7,496 nucleotides of DNA from Blautia sp. (GCA_017515945.1 JAFWDX010000402.1:1-7496); one strand, 5' to 3'. Counted from the stretch's first letter, positions 1 through 6,143 are shown. Notes: generated by a model from the sequence alone, not told the origin. Made by a program: numbers and translations.

Positions 1-14
1 TCGTATCTGTTCAT
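1..14 (-). CDS. Start of a leftward gene, truncated by window edge
   Basis: Only the first four codons and part of a fifth (ATG, Asn, Arg, Tyr) lie in the window, so no function can be given. The start is suggested by a strong ribosome-binding site on the minus strand, AAGGAG at 25-20, five bases ahead of the ATG at 14-12. A TATAAT hexamer on the same strand at 60-55 could be its -10 box, but no good -35 box lies at the right distance. The inserted element begins about 80 bp upstream of this start and may separate the gene from its original control region. An alternative minus-strand reading frame is also open here but has no start codon. Confidence 0.35.
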
Positions 15-97
15 CAAATCTCCTTTTGAATTCAGCATCTGATTGACGTAATACATTATATTGTCTGTGAGCAAGATTAACATGATCCCAAATTTTC

Positions 98-131
98 CGA
101 GCTGTGCGGTGAGATAAGTAACCGTTGTTAT
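98..131 (+). repeat. Left terminal inverted repeat of the insertion sequence
   Basis: This 34-bp segment matches the reverse complement of 2891-2924 with six mismatches. Shared blocks include GCGGTGA (106-112), ATAA and TGTTAT at the inner edge. The repeat contains a small inner dyad, CGGT...ACCG. The -35 box of the element's own promoter starts at its inner border, so a transposase bound here could repress its own gene. This last point is an inference. Confidence 0.85.
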
Positions 132-159
132 TGACTGGATATTCCTCGCAGAGTATAAT
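131..159 (+). promoter_or_regulatory. Sigma-A promoter for the transposase operon
   Basis: TTGACT at 131-136 and a perfect TATAAT at 154-159 are separated by 17 bp, the ideal spacing. Transcription should start near 166, within or beside the perfect 10-bp palindrome ATAATATTAT (161-170). A ribosome site GAGG (177-180) lies nine bases ahead of the ORF1 ATG at 190. The -35 box abuts the left inverted repeat, so promoter and transposase-binding region overlap. Confidence 0.85.
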
Positions 160-189
160 GATAATATTATATTCGTGAGGTGAATCGCC

Positions 190-1509
190 ATGCCTAAGTC
201 CGTTCCTCCTATAGTGTTAAATGAAACCGATGCTATTACTCTGAATTCCATTGTCTCTGGCGATCTGATTGCAGGAGCAGCTGTACAGAAACGCGCCAGA
301 GCAATATTGCTGCTCTCTGAAGGAAAGCAAATCAAGGCCATTGCAAAAGAAATTGGTATGCGCGAGAATTCCGTTACCGATATTCGTAGACGGTTTCTTG
401 CAAATGGTATTTCCAGCCTGTCAGACCAGGGGCGTTCGGGCCGCCCTGTAACAAAAATGACTGCAACTGATGTAGAATCAAAAGTAAACGATATTATCTC
501 TACCGCTTTTTCGACCGGTACTTCGATACCCTCAGTGAAGGATATCGCAGGAACACTGAATGCCCGTCAGGATATCGTTCGGGATGTATTAAAGAAAAAG
601 GGCCTTATCCAACAACGCAAAAGCAATTGGGTATTTCCAGTCCAGGATACCCCCGGAGCAAAGACTATCGATTTGTGCGGCCTTTTTCTTTCTCATTACA
701 CGCAGCTTATTTTGATCCGGGCATTTGATCCCGATTCAACAGTTGCTTCAACAGAGTCTGCTGTTGTTACCAGGAGCAAAGCTGTGGCATCTGTTTTAGC
801 AACAGCCGCCACAGAGAACGGCTTTGTTAATCTTGCCCATGCACTGGAGTCCTTTCCTTTCGAAGCCGAAACCCGTTCTTCAGAAAAAGCAGACGCATTG
901 GCGTTTGTAAAGAATCTTTATACAGAATTCCACAATAACGAAAATGAAGAGTACCACCTTTTTATTTGTGGAGATTCACTGGCTGAGCACAGTCGGTCTT
1001 TGCTCTCCGGGATTTCGGTTCATATGGAGCCGGACAGCCAGGCATGGACCGCAACAGCTGAAAGCATCTTCGGTATTCTCTGCGATAAGGATCCAGGTCT
1101 CTCAAGAAGAATTGTTGAAGGAATAACTACATTCATTCATTGCTCATCAAATGACAATGCCATTTTTCGGTGGAAAAAGAATATGCCCGACCAGGATGTA
1201 TGCTGCAATAGCGACGAATCAATCCAGATGCAGAAAAACAGATCCGATAAACCGGCCGGAACAATTGAATTTGAAGCCCGCATAATGGGTGATGACGGCA
1301 AATGGATCACATATACTGCTGAAGGATTAAGTTCTGTCAGGCAGGAACAGTTCAATATGAAGGATGCTAATGCCTATCTCAATTCTTTCGACATAATTGA
1401 ACAGGCCATAGCAAAGGTCAGCCATGATGCGGCAAGAGGTATAAACGAAGCCTATGCAGCAGACCTTGTAAAAAAAACGAATCAGCGGAAGAAACAGCTA
1501 CCAGATTGA
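190..1509 (+). CDS. IS ORF1: IS630-like protein with two HTH domains and an eroded catalytic core
   Basis: This 439-residue protein begins at an ATG with GAGG nine bases upstream. Residues about 30-80 form an IS630-style helix-turn-helix (KAIAKEIGMRENSVTDIRRR). They are followed by a GRSGRP linker (81-86) and a second HTH (about 111-140), the usual N-terminal DNA-binding layout of IS630/Tc1 transposases. The middle still resembles an IS630 core: DLCGLFLSHY (161-170) matches the stretch before the first catalytic Asp, GDSLAEH (261-267) matches the DN..TH motif, and WTATAESIF (286-294) matches WLNxxExxF. D262 and E291 survive, with only 28 residues between them (about 34 is usual). The first catalytic Asp seems lost, since the VDE position reads like RAF. 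I infer a DNA-binding subunit that is probably not catalytic alone. Residues 335-439 are not recognised. The end overlaps ORF2 and carries a slippery A8 tract. Confidence 0.7.
   Translation: MPKSVPPIVLNETDAITLNSIVSGDLIAGAAVQKRARAILLLSEGKQIKAIAKEIGMRENSVTDIRRRFLANGISSLSDQGRSGRPVTKMTATDVESKVNDIISTAFSTGTSIPSVKDIAGTLNARQDIVRDVLKKKGLIQQRKSNWVFPVQDTPGAKTIDLCGLFLSHYTQLILIRAFDPDSTVASTESAVVTRSKAVASVLATAATENGFVNLAHALESFPFEAETRSSEKADALAFVKNLYTEFHNNENEEYHLFICGDSLAEHSRSLLSGISVHMEPDSQAWTATAESIFGILCDKDPGLSRRIVEGITTFIHCSSNDNAIFRWKKNMPDQDVCCNSDESIQMQKNRSDKPAGTIEFEARIMGDDGKWITYTAEGLSSVRQEQFNMKDANAYLNSFDIIEQAIAKVSHDAARGINEAYAADLVKKTNQRKKQLPD
1470..1478 (+). promoter_or_regulatory. Candidate -1 ribosomal frameshift site (A_AAA_AAA_C)
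   Basis: Eight A's (1470-1477) followed by C lie in ORF1 as GTA AAA AAA ACG, which gives a heptamer of the X_XXY_YYZ type in the correct register. The -1 frame is open from 1428 onwards, with no stop between the tract and the end of ORF2. A slip here would therefore give ORF1 residues 1-429 followed by 466 residues read from 1476, about 895 in all. A_AAA_AAA frameshift sites are well known in other IS families. I could not see a convincing downstream hairpin or upstream Shine-Dalgarno stimulator, so efficiency is unknown. Confidence 0.6.
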
Positions 1510-2876
1510 TCAGACTGCAAAGCGAAAATGGGCTTCTTTATGTACCTATGCTCAAATCATCATTGAAGGGAATAAAAAATACCGGATATTTGTGGAGCCG
1601 GTCGATCGTTTCATATATTGAGCAGGGAATGTCAATTGAATCGGGAAACGGGATCAATCATCTTTTAAACCTGCTTCTGCACAGAACAGCTCCTGCTTCC
1701 AAAATTAAACTCAGGACCATGACGGATCTTGTCAGACGTCATGGGGAACAATACATTAACGAACAGGTTTCCTGGGGAAACCGTATATTGGAAGAAAATG
1801 GCTGGAATCCGGAAAGTGCGCTTCCTTACGAAGAAACCATAACAGATTTCCGCACTCAGGAAGATGCTTCAACATGGCTGTCCTGTGGTAACAATCTTAC
1901 AGATGAACAGGAAAAAGCCGCGGTTGATGATCTGATTAAAGATATCAACAGCAGACGCCTTCCGGAAGCACAGATACCGGCAGGCTCAATCAAGCCGTAT
2001 CAGGTGGAGCCGGATGACAGTTTAACCATTAAGGTGTCTCTGGACGGCGTAAATTCCAAGCGCCAGAAAGACAAACGGTCGAAAGGGATTCATGAAGAAG
2101 AACCCTGCTTCATTCAGGACATGAATGACGGGCCGGCTGACTATGGCAGGGCACCGGATCCGAAAAAACGTCCCAAAGTCGAAACATCGGTTGCCGTGAT
2201 TGAGGTTGATCAACAGAAATACGTTTTTGCTGCAAGAAATATGTTCGAAGTATGCAAGCTTGTTCTTGCTTTTCTGCTGTATCATAAACTGCTTGTTAAT
2301 CGAAACGTTGTATTCTTCGTAGACGGCGGCAAAGATATCAGGAAATGTATCAATGACCTCTTTGCGTTTTGCACTCACCAGGTTGTATTGGATTGGTTCC
2401 ATCTGAAAAAACACTGTCTCGAATGGTTGAGTATGTCACTGTGCGGTGGTAAGCAAAACAGGGAGATGCAGTATACCGTGCGCCGACAGTTGTTTCACAT
2501 ACTATGGGCGGGAAACGTCGAAGGCGCCATTGCTTATCTTGAATCTCTCGACAGCTCAAGTATCAAAAACAGACAAAGACTGGATGAGCTTATTTCGTAT
2601 CTTCGAAATAAAGACCCTGAAATCGCATGTTATGCGGTGAGGAGAAGTCTCGGTTTGAGGATTTCCAGTAACCGCGTAGAAAAAGCAAATGACCTCATTG
2701 TGGCGGAACGGCAAAAAGGAAAAGGAATGAGCTGGTCCCGCCAGGGTAGCTGGTCATTGGCTAATATAACAACAATGTACCTGAATCATGAAGCTGACCA
2801 GTGGCACAGAGAAGGAATAATATCATATCAGATGTACGATTGCTATGGTCAGCTGTTTGTTCAGCAAGCATCTTAA
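1506..2876 (+). CDS. IS ORF2: DDE transposase, ISLre2/ISKra4-like (IS256/Mutator type)
   Basis: The sequence shows a Mutator-like DDE catalytic domain. Using a TTG at 1506 as residue 1, the motifs are D180 in KVSLDGV, D273 in VVFFVDGGKDI, the D-x2-H motif D296-W-F-H299 that follows the second Asp in this superfamily, and E392 in SSNRVEKANDL. GMSWSRQGSWSLAN (408-420) is typical of the C-terminus of ISLre2/ISKra4-type transposases. The first 170 residues are not recognised. The only early start is a TTG overlapping the ORF1 stop as TTGA, with a poorly placed GGAAG 14 bases upstream. The protein is therefore more likely made by a -1 frameshift from ORF1, or by coupled reinitiation. All acidic triad residues are present, so the enzyme may be active. 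The family assignment is from memory of motifs and should be read as approximate. Confidence 0.8.
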   Translation: MIRLQSENGLLYVPMLKSSLKGIKNTGYLWSRSIVSYIEQGMSIESGNGINHLLNLLLHRTAPASKIKLRTMTDLVRRHGEQYINEQVSWGNRILEENGWNPESALPYEETITDFRTQEDASTWLSCGNNLTDEQEKAAVDDLIKDINSRRLPEAQIPAGSIKPYQVEPDDSLTIKVSLDGVNSKRQKDKRSKGIHEEEPCFIQDMNDGPADYGRAPDPKKRPKVETSVAVIEVDQQKYVFAARNMFEVCKLVLAFLLYHKLLVNRNVVFFVDGGKDIRKCINDLFAFCTHQVVLDWFHLKKHCLEWLSMSLCGGKQNREMQYTVRRQLFHILWAGNVEGAIAYLESLDSSSIKNRQRLDELISYLRNKDPEIACYAVRRSLGLRISSNRVEKANDLIVAERQKGKGMSWSRQGSWSLANITTMYLNHEADQWHREGIISYQMYDCYGQLFVQQAS

Positions 2877-2890
2877 CAATGGATGACCTG

Positions 2891-2924
2891 ATAACAGCGG
2901 TGATTTATTTCACCGCTCAGGTCG
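2891..2924 (-). repeat. Right terminal inverted repeat of the insertion sequence
   Basis: Read on the minus strand, this segment aligns with 98-131 at 28 of 34 positions. Unlike the left copy, it is part of a strong hairpin. GCGGTGA (2897-2903) pairs with TCACCGC (2910-2916) around TTTATT, and GACCTGA (2885-2891) pairs with TCAGGTC (2917-2923), leaving TAACA bulged. The hairpin lies nine bases past the ORF2 stop and lacks a U-tract, so it is not a standard terminator. Confidence 0.85.
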
Positions 2925-2942
2925 AAAAAATTAAAAAAATTG

Positions 2943-2971
2943 TTGACAAAGACGAGAGTCTCTGATATTAT
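2943..2971 (+). promoter_or_regulatory. Strong sigma-A promoter of the tRNA-Thr gene
   Basis: A consensus TTGACA (2943-2948) and TATTAT (2966-2971) are 17 bp apart. The bases just upstream, 2925-2942, are nearly all A and T in two A-tracts, as in the UP elements of stable-RNA promoters. Transcription should begin near 2978, giving a leader of about 28 bases before the tRNA. That leader contains a short dyad, GGGA/TCCC. The promoter lies within 20 bp of the insertion-sequence end. Confidence 0.85.
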
Positions 2972-3005
2972 TAGCAACTGTGAGCGGGAGAGCTTCCCCT
3001 CATGT

Positions 3006-3078
3006 GCTGCTGTGGCTCAGTCGGTAGAGCGTCGCCTTGGTAAGGCGGAGGTCACGGGTCCGATTCCCGTCAGCAGCT
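3006..3078 (+). tRNA. tRNA-Thr (anticodon GGT)
   Basis: A 73-base cloverleaf folds cleanly. The acceptor is GCTGCTG (3006-3012) with CAGCAGC (3071-3077), the D arm GCTC/GAGC has G18-G19 in its loop, the anticodon stem is TCGCC/GGCGG around loop TTGGTAA with anticodon GGT, and the T stem is ACGGG/CCCGT. It decodes ACC and ACU. The discriminator base is T, and CCA is not encoded, so it would be added enzymatically. The T loop reads TCCGATT: position 55 is C where almost all elongator tRNAs have U (pseudouridine 55). The remaining structure is intact, so it is called a gene and not a pseudogene. It stands alone with its own promoter and terminator. Confidence 0.95.
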
Positions 3079-3090
3079 TTTTTTATGTCC

Positions 3091-3124
3091 GGAATTCCTG
3101 CTGCGGCAGGAATTCCTTTTTTTT
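3091..3124 (+). terminator. Intrinsic terminator of the tRNA-Thr gene
   Basis: GGAATTCCTGC (3091-3101) pairs perfectly with GCAGGAATTCC (3106-3116) around a TGCG tetraloop, followed by eight T's (3117-3124). The 11-bp stem with no mismatch makes this a very strong Rho-independent terminator 12 bases after the tRNA. It should also insulate mntP from the IS and tRNA transcription. Confidence 0.95.
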
Positions 3125-3180
3125 ACCCTCCTTAAGTGATGCCGGTTTTTCTTGTACTCCTGTGATCAGATAAATGGAAA

Positions 3181-3186
3181 TATAAT
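3181..3186 (+). promoter_or_regulatory. Possible -10 box for mntP
   Basis: A perfect TATAAT lies 20 bases before the mntP ATG, in the only gap between the tRNA terminator and the gene. No good -35 lies at 16-18 bp (TTGTAC at 3152-3157 is 23 bp away), so this is tentative. If used, the mRNA leader would be only about 14 bases. There is no room for the Mn2+-sensing yybP-ykoY riboswitch often found before mntP. Confidence 0.35.
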
Positions 3187-3206
3187 GCAAGAATGGATTT
3201 ACAGAT

Positions 3207-3794
3207 ATGAATATGAATTTGCTTTTTATTGTCAACAGCGTCCTGCTTGGCGCGGGTCTGGCGATGGATGCGTTTTCGGTTTCCATCGCGGACGGATTGA
3301 ATGAGCCCGGGATGCCCAGAAAGAGAATGTGCATGATCGCGGGTACGTATGCCTTTTTTCAGTTTCTGATGCCTGTCACAGGCTGGTGCTGCGTGCATTT
3401 CGTCGCACAGGTCTTTACAGCCGTTCAGAAATATATTCCGCTGATCGCTTTGATGCTCCTGCTTTTCATAGGCGGGAAGATGATCATGGAAGGCGTCCGC
3501 GGAGGCGATGATGCAGAGGAGGGGAATCTCCGCGGACTGGACCCGGGCACCCTGATCCTCCAGGGAATTGCCACGTCTATAGATGCGCTCTCCGTGGGAT
3601 TTACGATCGCCTCATATAATATGAGGATGGCGGTATATTGTTCGGTGATCATTGCCTGTGTCACTTTTGTGATCTGCATGGGCGGACTGATATTCGGACG
3701 GCTGCTTGGCAGTAAATTTGCCGGCAGAGCGGGAATCCTGGGCGGTTGTATCCTGGTCGCCATCGGTCTGGAGATATTTATCCGCGGTATTTAA
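3207..3794 (+). CDS. mntP: Manganese efflux pump MntP
   Basis: This 195-residue membrane protein matches the MntP (formerly DUF204/YebN) family, which exports Mn2+ and protects against manganese excess. About six hydrophobic segments are visible (roughly 5-27, 42-64, 76-95, 115-136, 143-165, 175-193). The family's repeated acidic motif occurs in both halves: AMDAFSVS with D21 and TSIDALSVGF with D126, in keeping with an internal duplication of three helices. Length is normal for the family. The start at 3207 has no clear Shine-Dalgarno sequence, and ATG at 3213 is an alternative. The gene follows the tRNA terminator and ends 37 bp before serA with no terminator between them, so read-through into serA is likely. 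Confidence 0.92.
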   Translation: MNMNLLFIVNSVLLGAGLAMDAFSVSIADGLNEPGMPRKRMCMIAGTYAFFQFLMPVTGWCCVHFVAQVFTAVQKYIPLIALMLLLFIGGKMIMEGVRGGDDAEEGNLRGLDPGTLILQGIATSIDALSVGFTIASYNMRMAVYCSVIIACVTFVICMGGLIFGRLLGSKFAGRAGILGGCILVAIGLEIFIRGI

Positions 3795-3813
3795 TAATTA
3801 CTTATTTATTTTT

Positions 3814-3820
3814 AGAAAGG
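3814..3820 (+). promoter_or_regulatory. Ribosome-binding site of serA
   Basis: AGAAAGG lies 11 bases before the ATG at 3832. The 37-bp gap after mntP is A/T-rich and contains no terminator, T-box or other recognisable leader. Confidence 0.6.
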
Positions 3821-3831
3821 TGTGAAGCTCC

Positions 3832-5004
3832 ATGAAAGACAGAAAAATCTTTTGCCTCAACAATATCAGTCCGGCCGGTACGGCTCATTTCCGTCAGGGT
3901 TATGAGCTGACGGACAGCATTGAGCATGCGGCAGGTGTGCTGGTGCGCTCGGCGGATATGCATGACATGACCTTCGGGCCGGAATTGCGTGCCATAGCCC
4001 GGGCGGGAGCCGGTGTGAACAATATTCCTCTGGACGTCTGTGCGGAGCAGGGGATCGTGGTCTTTAACACCCCGGGAGCCAATGCCAATTCTGTCAAGGA
4101 GCTGGTGCTGGCCGGTCTGATGCTCGCTGCCAGGGACATTGTGGGCGGTGCCCAGTGGGTAAGGGAGCATGCCGGAGAAGATGGGATCGCAAAAGCTGCC
4201 GAGAAAGCCAAAAAAGCCTTTGCGGGTCATGAGATCCAGGGGAAGACCCTGGGCGTGATCGGCCTCGGCGCCATCGGCGTGCTTGTAGCCAATGCGGCCG
4301 TGGAACTGGGAATGGAGGTATATGGATATGATCCTTATCTCTCCGTCCATTCGGCGTGGAATCTTTCCAGCAAGGTGCATTATTCTGCCAGTCTGGAGGA
4401 TCTGTACAGGGTCAGCGATTTTCTGACAATCCATGTGCCTTACATGGCGGCTACCAAGGGAATGATCGACGCGAAGGGCATCGCCATGATGAAAGACGGC
4501 GCAGCCTTCCTTAATTTTGCCAGGGATGCCCTGGTTGATGAAAAAGCCATGGCAGAGGCTCTGGAAAGCGGGAAAATACGTGTGTATGTGACGGATTTTC
4601 CGAATGAGTGTTCCGTGAAGATGAAAAATGCGGTTGTGCTGCCTCACATCGGAGCCTCCACGGAGGAGGCGGAAGATAACTGCGCGGTCATGGCTGTAAA
4701 GGAGATGCAGGATTATCTGGATAACGGGAATATCACTCATTCTGTCAATTATCCGGATCTGAATGCGGGAATATGTAATTCTCCGGCCCGGATCGCGATC
4801 CTGCACAGGAATATCCCGAACATGCTTTCGCAGATCACATCGTTCTTTGGAAACAACGGCCTGAATATCGAAAACCTCGCCAGCAAGGTGAAGGGCGATT
4901 ATGAGTATACCCTGATCGATCTTTCCTCCCGCATGCCTTCTGACACCAAGGAGAGGCTGAAAGAGATCGACGGAGTGCTGCGTGTGAGACAGATCACTAA
5001 TTGA
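3832..5004 (+). CDS. serA: D-3-phosphoglycerate dehydrogenase with C-terminal ACT domain
   Basis: This cytosolic enzyme oxidises 3-phosphoglycerate to 3-phosphohydroxypyruvate with NAD+, the first step of serine synthesis. The 390-residue protein has the D-2-hydroxyacid dehydrogenase layout. The Rossmann motif GLGAIG is at 144-149, with the NAD-binding acidic residue D167 in YGYDPY. The catalytic Arg231 is in NFARDALVD, Glu259 in TDFPNE and His272 in LPHIGAST. Residues about 318-390 form an ACT domain (IAILHRNIPNMLSQIT...), the usual site of serine feedback control. It is the short single-ACT form, without the extra substrate-binding domain of the longest SerA proteins. No serC lies in the window. 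The next gene, for a DUF362 protein, starts within about 20 bp, so the two are probably co-transcribed. A related hydroxyacid dehydrogenase activity cannot be excluded, but ACT plus motifs make SerA the best call. Confidence 0.92.
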   Translation: MKDRKIFCLNNISPAGTAHFRQGYELTDSIEHAAGVLVRSADMHDMTFGPELRAIARAGAGVNNIPLDVCAEQGIVVFNTPGANANSVKELVLAGLMLAARDIVGGAQWVREHAGEDGIAKAAEKAKKAFAGHEIQGKTLGVIGLGAIGVLVANAAVELGMEVYGYDPYLSVHSAWNLSSKVHYSASLEDLYRVSDFLTIHVPYMAATKGMIDAKGIAMMKDGAAFLNFARDALVDEKAMAEALESGKIRVYVTDFPNECSVKMKNAVVLPHIGASTEEAEDNCAVMAVKEMQDYLDNGNITHSVNYPDLNAGICNSPARIAILHRNIPNMLSQITSFFGNNGLNIENLASKVKGDYEYTLIDLSSRMPSDTKERLKEIDGVLRVRQITN

Positions 5005-5021
5005 TTATATTTGGTAACGTG

Positions 5022-6143
5022 ATGGAACTGAACGAAATACTGTCTGTTACAGGCACGGATTATCTGAAAATGACCATACGTCTGCTGGAGGAGGCGGATC
5101 TGGCGTCCCGGATCGGTGACCGCTCGTCCCGGATCGCCTTAAAGCCGAACCTGGTTTCTCCTTCGCCGCCTTCATATGGCGCGACCACACACACGGAGAT
5201 CGTTGCGGGGATCATAACTTATCTCCGGAAAAGGGGATTCGGAGATATCCGGATCATGGAGAGCTCCTGGGTCGGCGCCAGAACAAAGGATTCCATGGAG
5301 ATCGCAGGCTATGATATCCTCTGCAGGGAGTATGATGTACCTTTCCTGGACATGCAGAAAGAAAAGTCTTTTATAAAGGACTGCGCAGGCATGAAGCTGA
5401 GCATCTGTAATGCCGTGAAGGATGTGGACTTCCTGATCAATATTCCGGTACTGAAGGGACACTGCCAGACCCGGATGACATGCTGCCTGAAAAATCTGAA
5501 AGGGCTCATTCCCTCAAAGGAGAAAAGGCGCTTTCACTCGATGGGCCTGCATAAACCGATCGCCCATCTGGCCGCCGGCATCCGTCAGGATTTTATTGTC
5601 GTGGATAATATCTGCGGTGATCCGGATTTTGAAGACGGAGGCAATCCGCTGGTCAGAAACAGGATTTTCGCCGGATGCGACCCGGTTCTTCTGGATACTT
5701 ATGGATGCCGGATCCTTGATCTGGACCCGGAGGATGTAGGATATCTCGTGCTGGCGGCCGGATTGGGGGTGGGCAGCATGGATATACAGCATGCCAGGAT
5801 CCGGACATTGGATGATAAAGGCTCCGGACAGGAAGAGCCTGTGCCGCATAAGATCGTTGCGCTCTCGGATGCAGTGGAAGAGGTGGAATCCTGCAGCGCC
5901 TGCTATGGTTCCCTGATTCCGGTGCTGGAGCGGCTGCGCAGTGAGTTTGAAGAAACAGGCAGACCCTGGGATCTGCCTGCTCTGCTCGGGGACAAGATCT
6001 GCATCGGACAGGGCTGGCAGGGGAAGTCCGGCAGGATTGGCATCGGCAGATGCACAAGAGCCTTTGAATACAATATCGGGGGCTGTCCTCCTGAACAGGA
6101 AGAGATCTATTCATTTTTGCGCAGACTGATCGATATTTCGTAA
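5022..6143 (+). CDS. DUF362 family protein with Cys-containing C-terminal domain
   Basis: This 373-residue protein of unknown function belongs to the DUF362 family (PF04015). Supporting stretches, numbered from the ATG at 5022, are LKPNLVSP (40-47), GDIRIMESS (74-82), the core INIPVLKGHCQTRMTCCLKN (139-158) and DNICGDPDFEDGGNP (195-209). After the DUF362 core comes a cysteine-bearing tail: CSACYG (C291, C294), then C327, GRC (C344) and GGCPP (C355). These could bind a metal or Fe-S cluster, but this is an inference. No signal peptide or membrane segment is seen. The frame is open from a TTG at 5001 that overlaps the serA stop, but that start lacks a ribosome site. ATG 5022 is preferred and GTG 5019 is possible, although none of them has a good Shine-Dalgarno. 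The tight link to serA suggests co-expression. Confidence 0.82.
   Translation: MELNEILSVTGTDYLKMTIRLLEEADLASRIGDRSSRIALKPNLVSPSPPSYGATTHTEIVAGIITYLRKRGFGDIRIMESSWVGARTKDSMEIAGYDILCREYDVPFLDMQKEKSFIKDCAGMKLSICNAVKDVDFLINIPVLKGHCQTRMTCCLKNLKGLIPSKEKRRFHSMGLHKPIAHLAAGIRQDFIVVDNICGDPDFEDGGNPLVRNRIFAGCDPVLLDTYGCRILDLDPEDVGYLVLAAGLGVGSMDIQHARIRTLDDKGSGQEEPVPHKIVALSDAVEEVESCSACYGSLIPVLERLRSEFEETGRPWDLPALLGDKICIGQGWQGKSGRIGIGRCTRAFEYNIGGCPPEQEEIYSFLRRLIDIS

Larger units (their letters stand above)
95..2927 (+). mobile_element. Two-ORF insertion sequence, IS630-like ORF1 plus IS256/Mutator-like DDE ORF2
   Basis: The element is delimited by inverted repeats at 98-131 and 2891-2924 that match at 28 of 34 positions. 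Inside are a sigma-A promoter, an ORF with helix-turn-helix domains and an ORF with a DDE transposase domain. The outer tips are set at 95 and 2927 because these positions are symmetric about the repeats and are flanked on both sides by AAATT (90-94 and 2928-2932), a possible 5-bp target duplication. This choice is uncertain because the flanks are A/T-rich. The element is AT-richer than the genes at 3200-7496 and lies between a leftward gene and the promoter of a tRNA-Thr gene. Both ORFs appear intact, so it may be active. Confidence 0.8.

Noticed and set aside
1..219. Minus-strand open frame reading through the IS left end, with a protein-like stretch (HRTARKIWDHVNLAHRQYNV)
   Set aside because: It has no ATG, GTG or TTG start, crosses the inverted repeat and promoter, and competes with a better ribosome site plus ATG at 14 in another frame. 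A gene cut by the insertion is possible, but its other half is not found right of 2927.
2885..2923. Bulged hairpin as an intrinsic terminator of the transposase operon
   Set aside because: It is followed by G and A-runs, not a U-tract, and is explained as part of the right inverted repeat.
2940..3173. Plus-strand open frame across the tRNA promoter, tRNA and terminator
   Set aside because: It overlaps a complete tRNA transcription unit and has no ribosome-binding site.
3125..3206. yybP-ykoY manganese riboswitch before mntP
   Set aside because: Only 82 bases are available after the tRNA terminator, and no matching structure was seen.
3795..3831. T-box or terminator before serA
   Set aside because: The gap is 37 bases with no stem-loop.
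3802..4806. Long 334-residue minus-strand open frame opposite serA
   Set aside because: It is antisense to a clearly recognised serA, is rich in His and Arg as expected of a reverse-frame shadow, and shows no recognisable domain.
5001..5021. TTG start for the DUF362 protein overlapping the serA stop
   Set aside because: There is no Shine-Dalgarno sequence, and the ATG at 5022 lies only 21 bases further and fits the family start better.
5653..6114. Minus-strand open frame opposite the DUF362 gene
   Set aside because: It is a shadow of the DUF362 coding region with Pro, Arg and Cys-rich composition and no motif.
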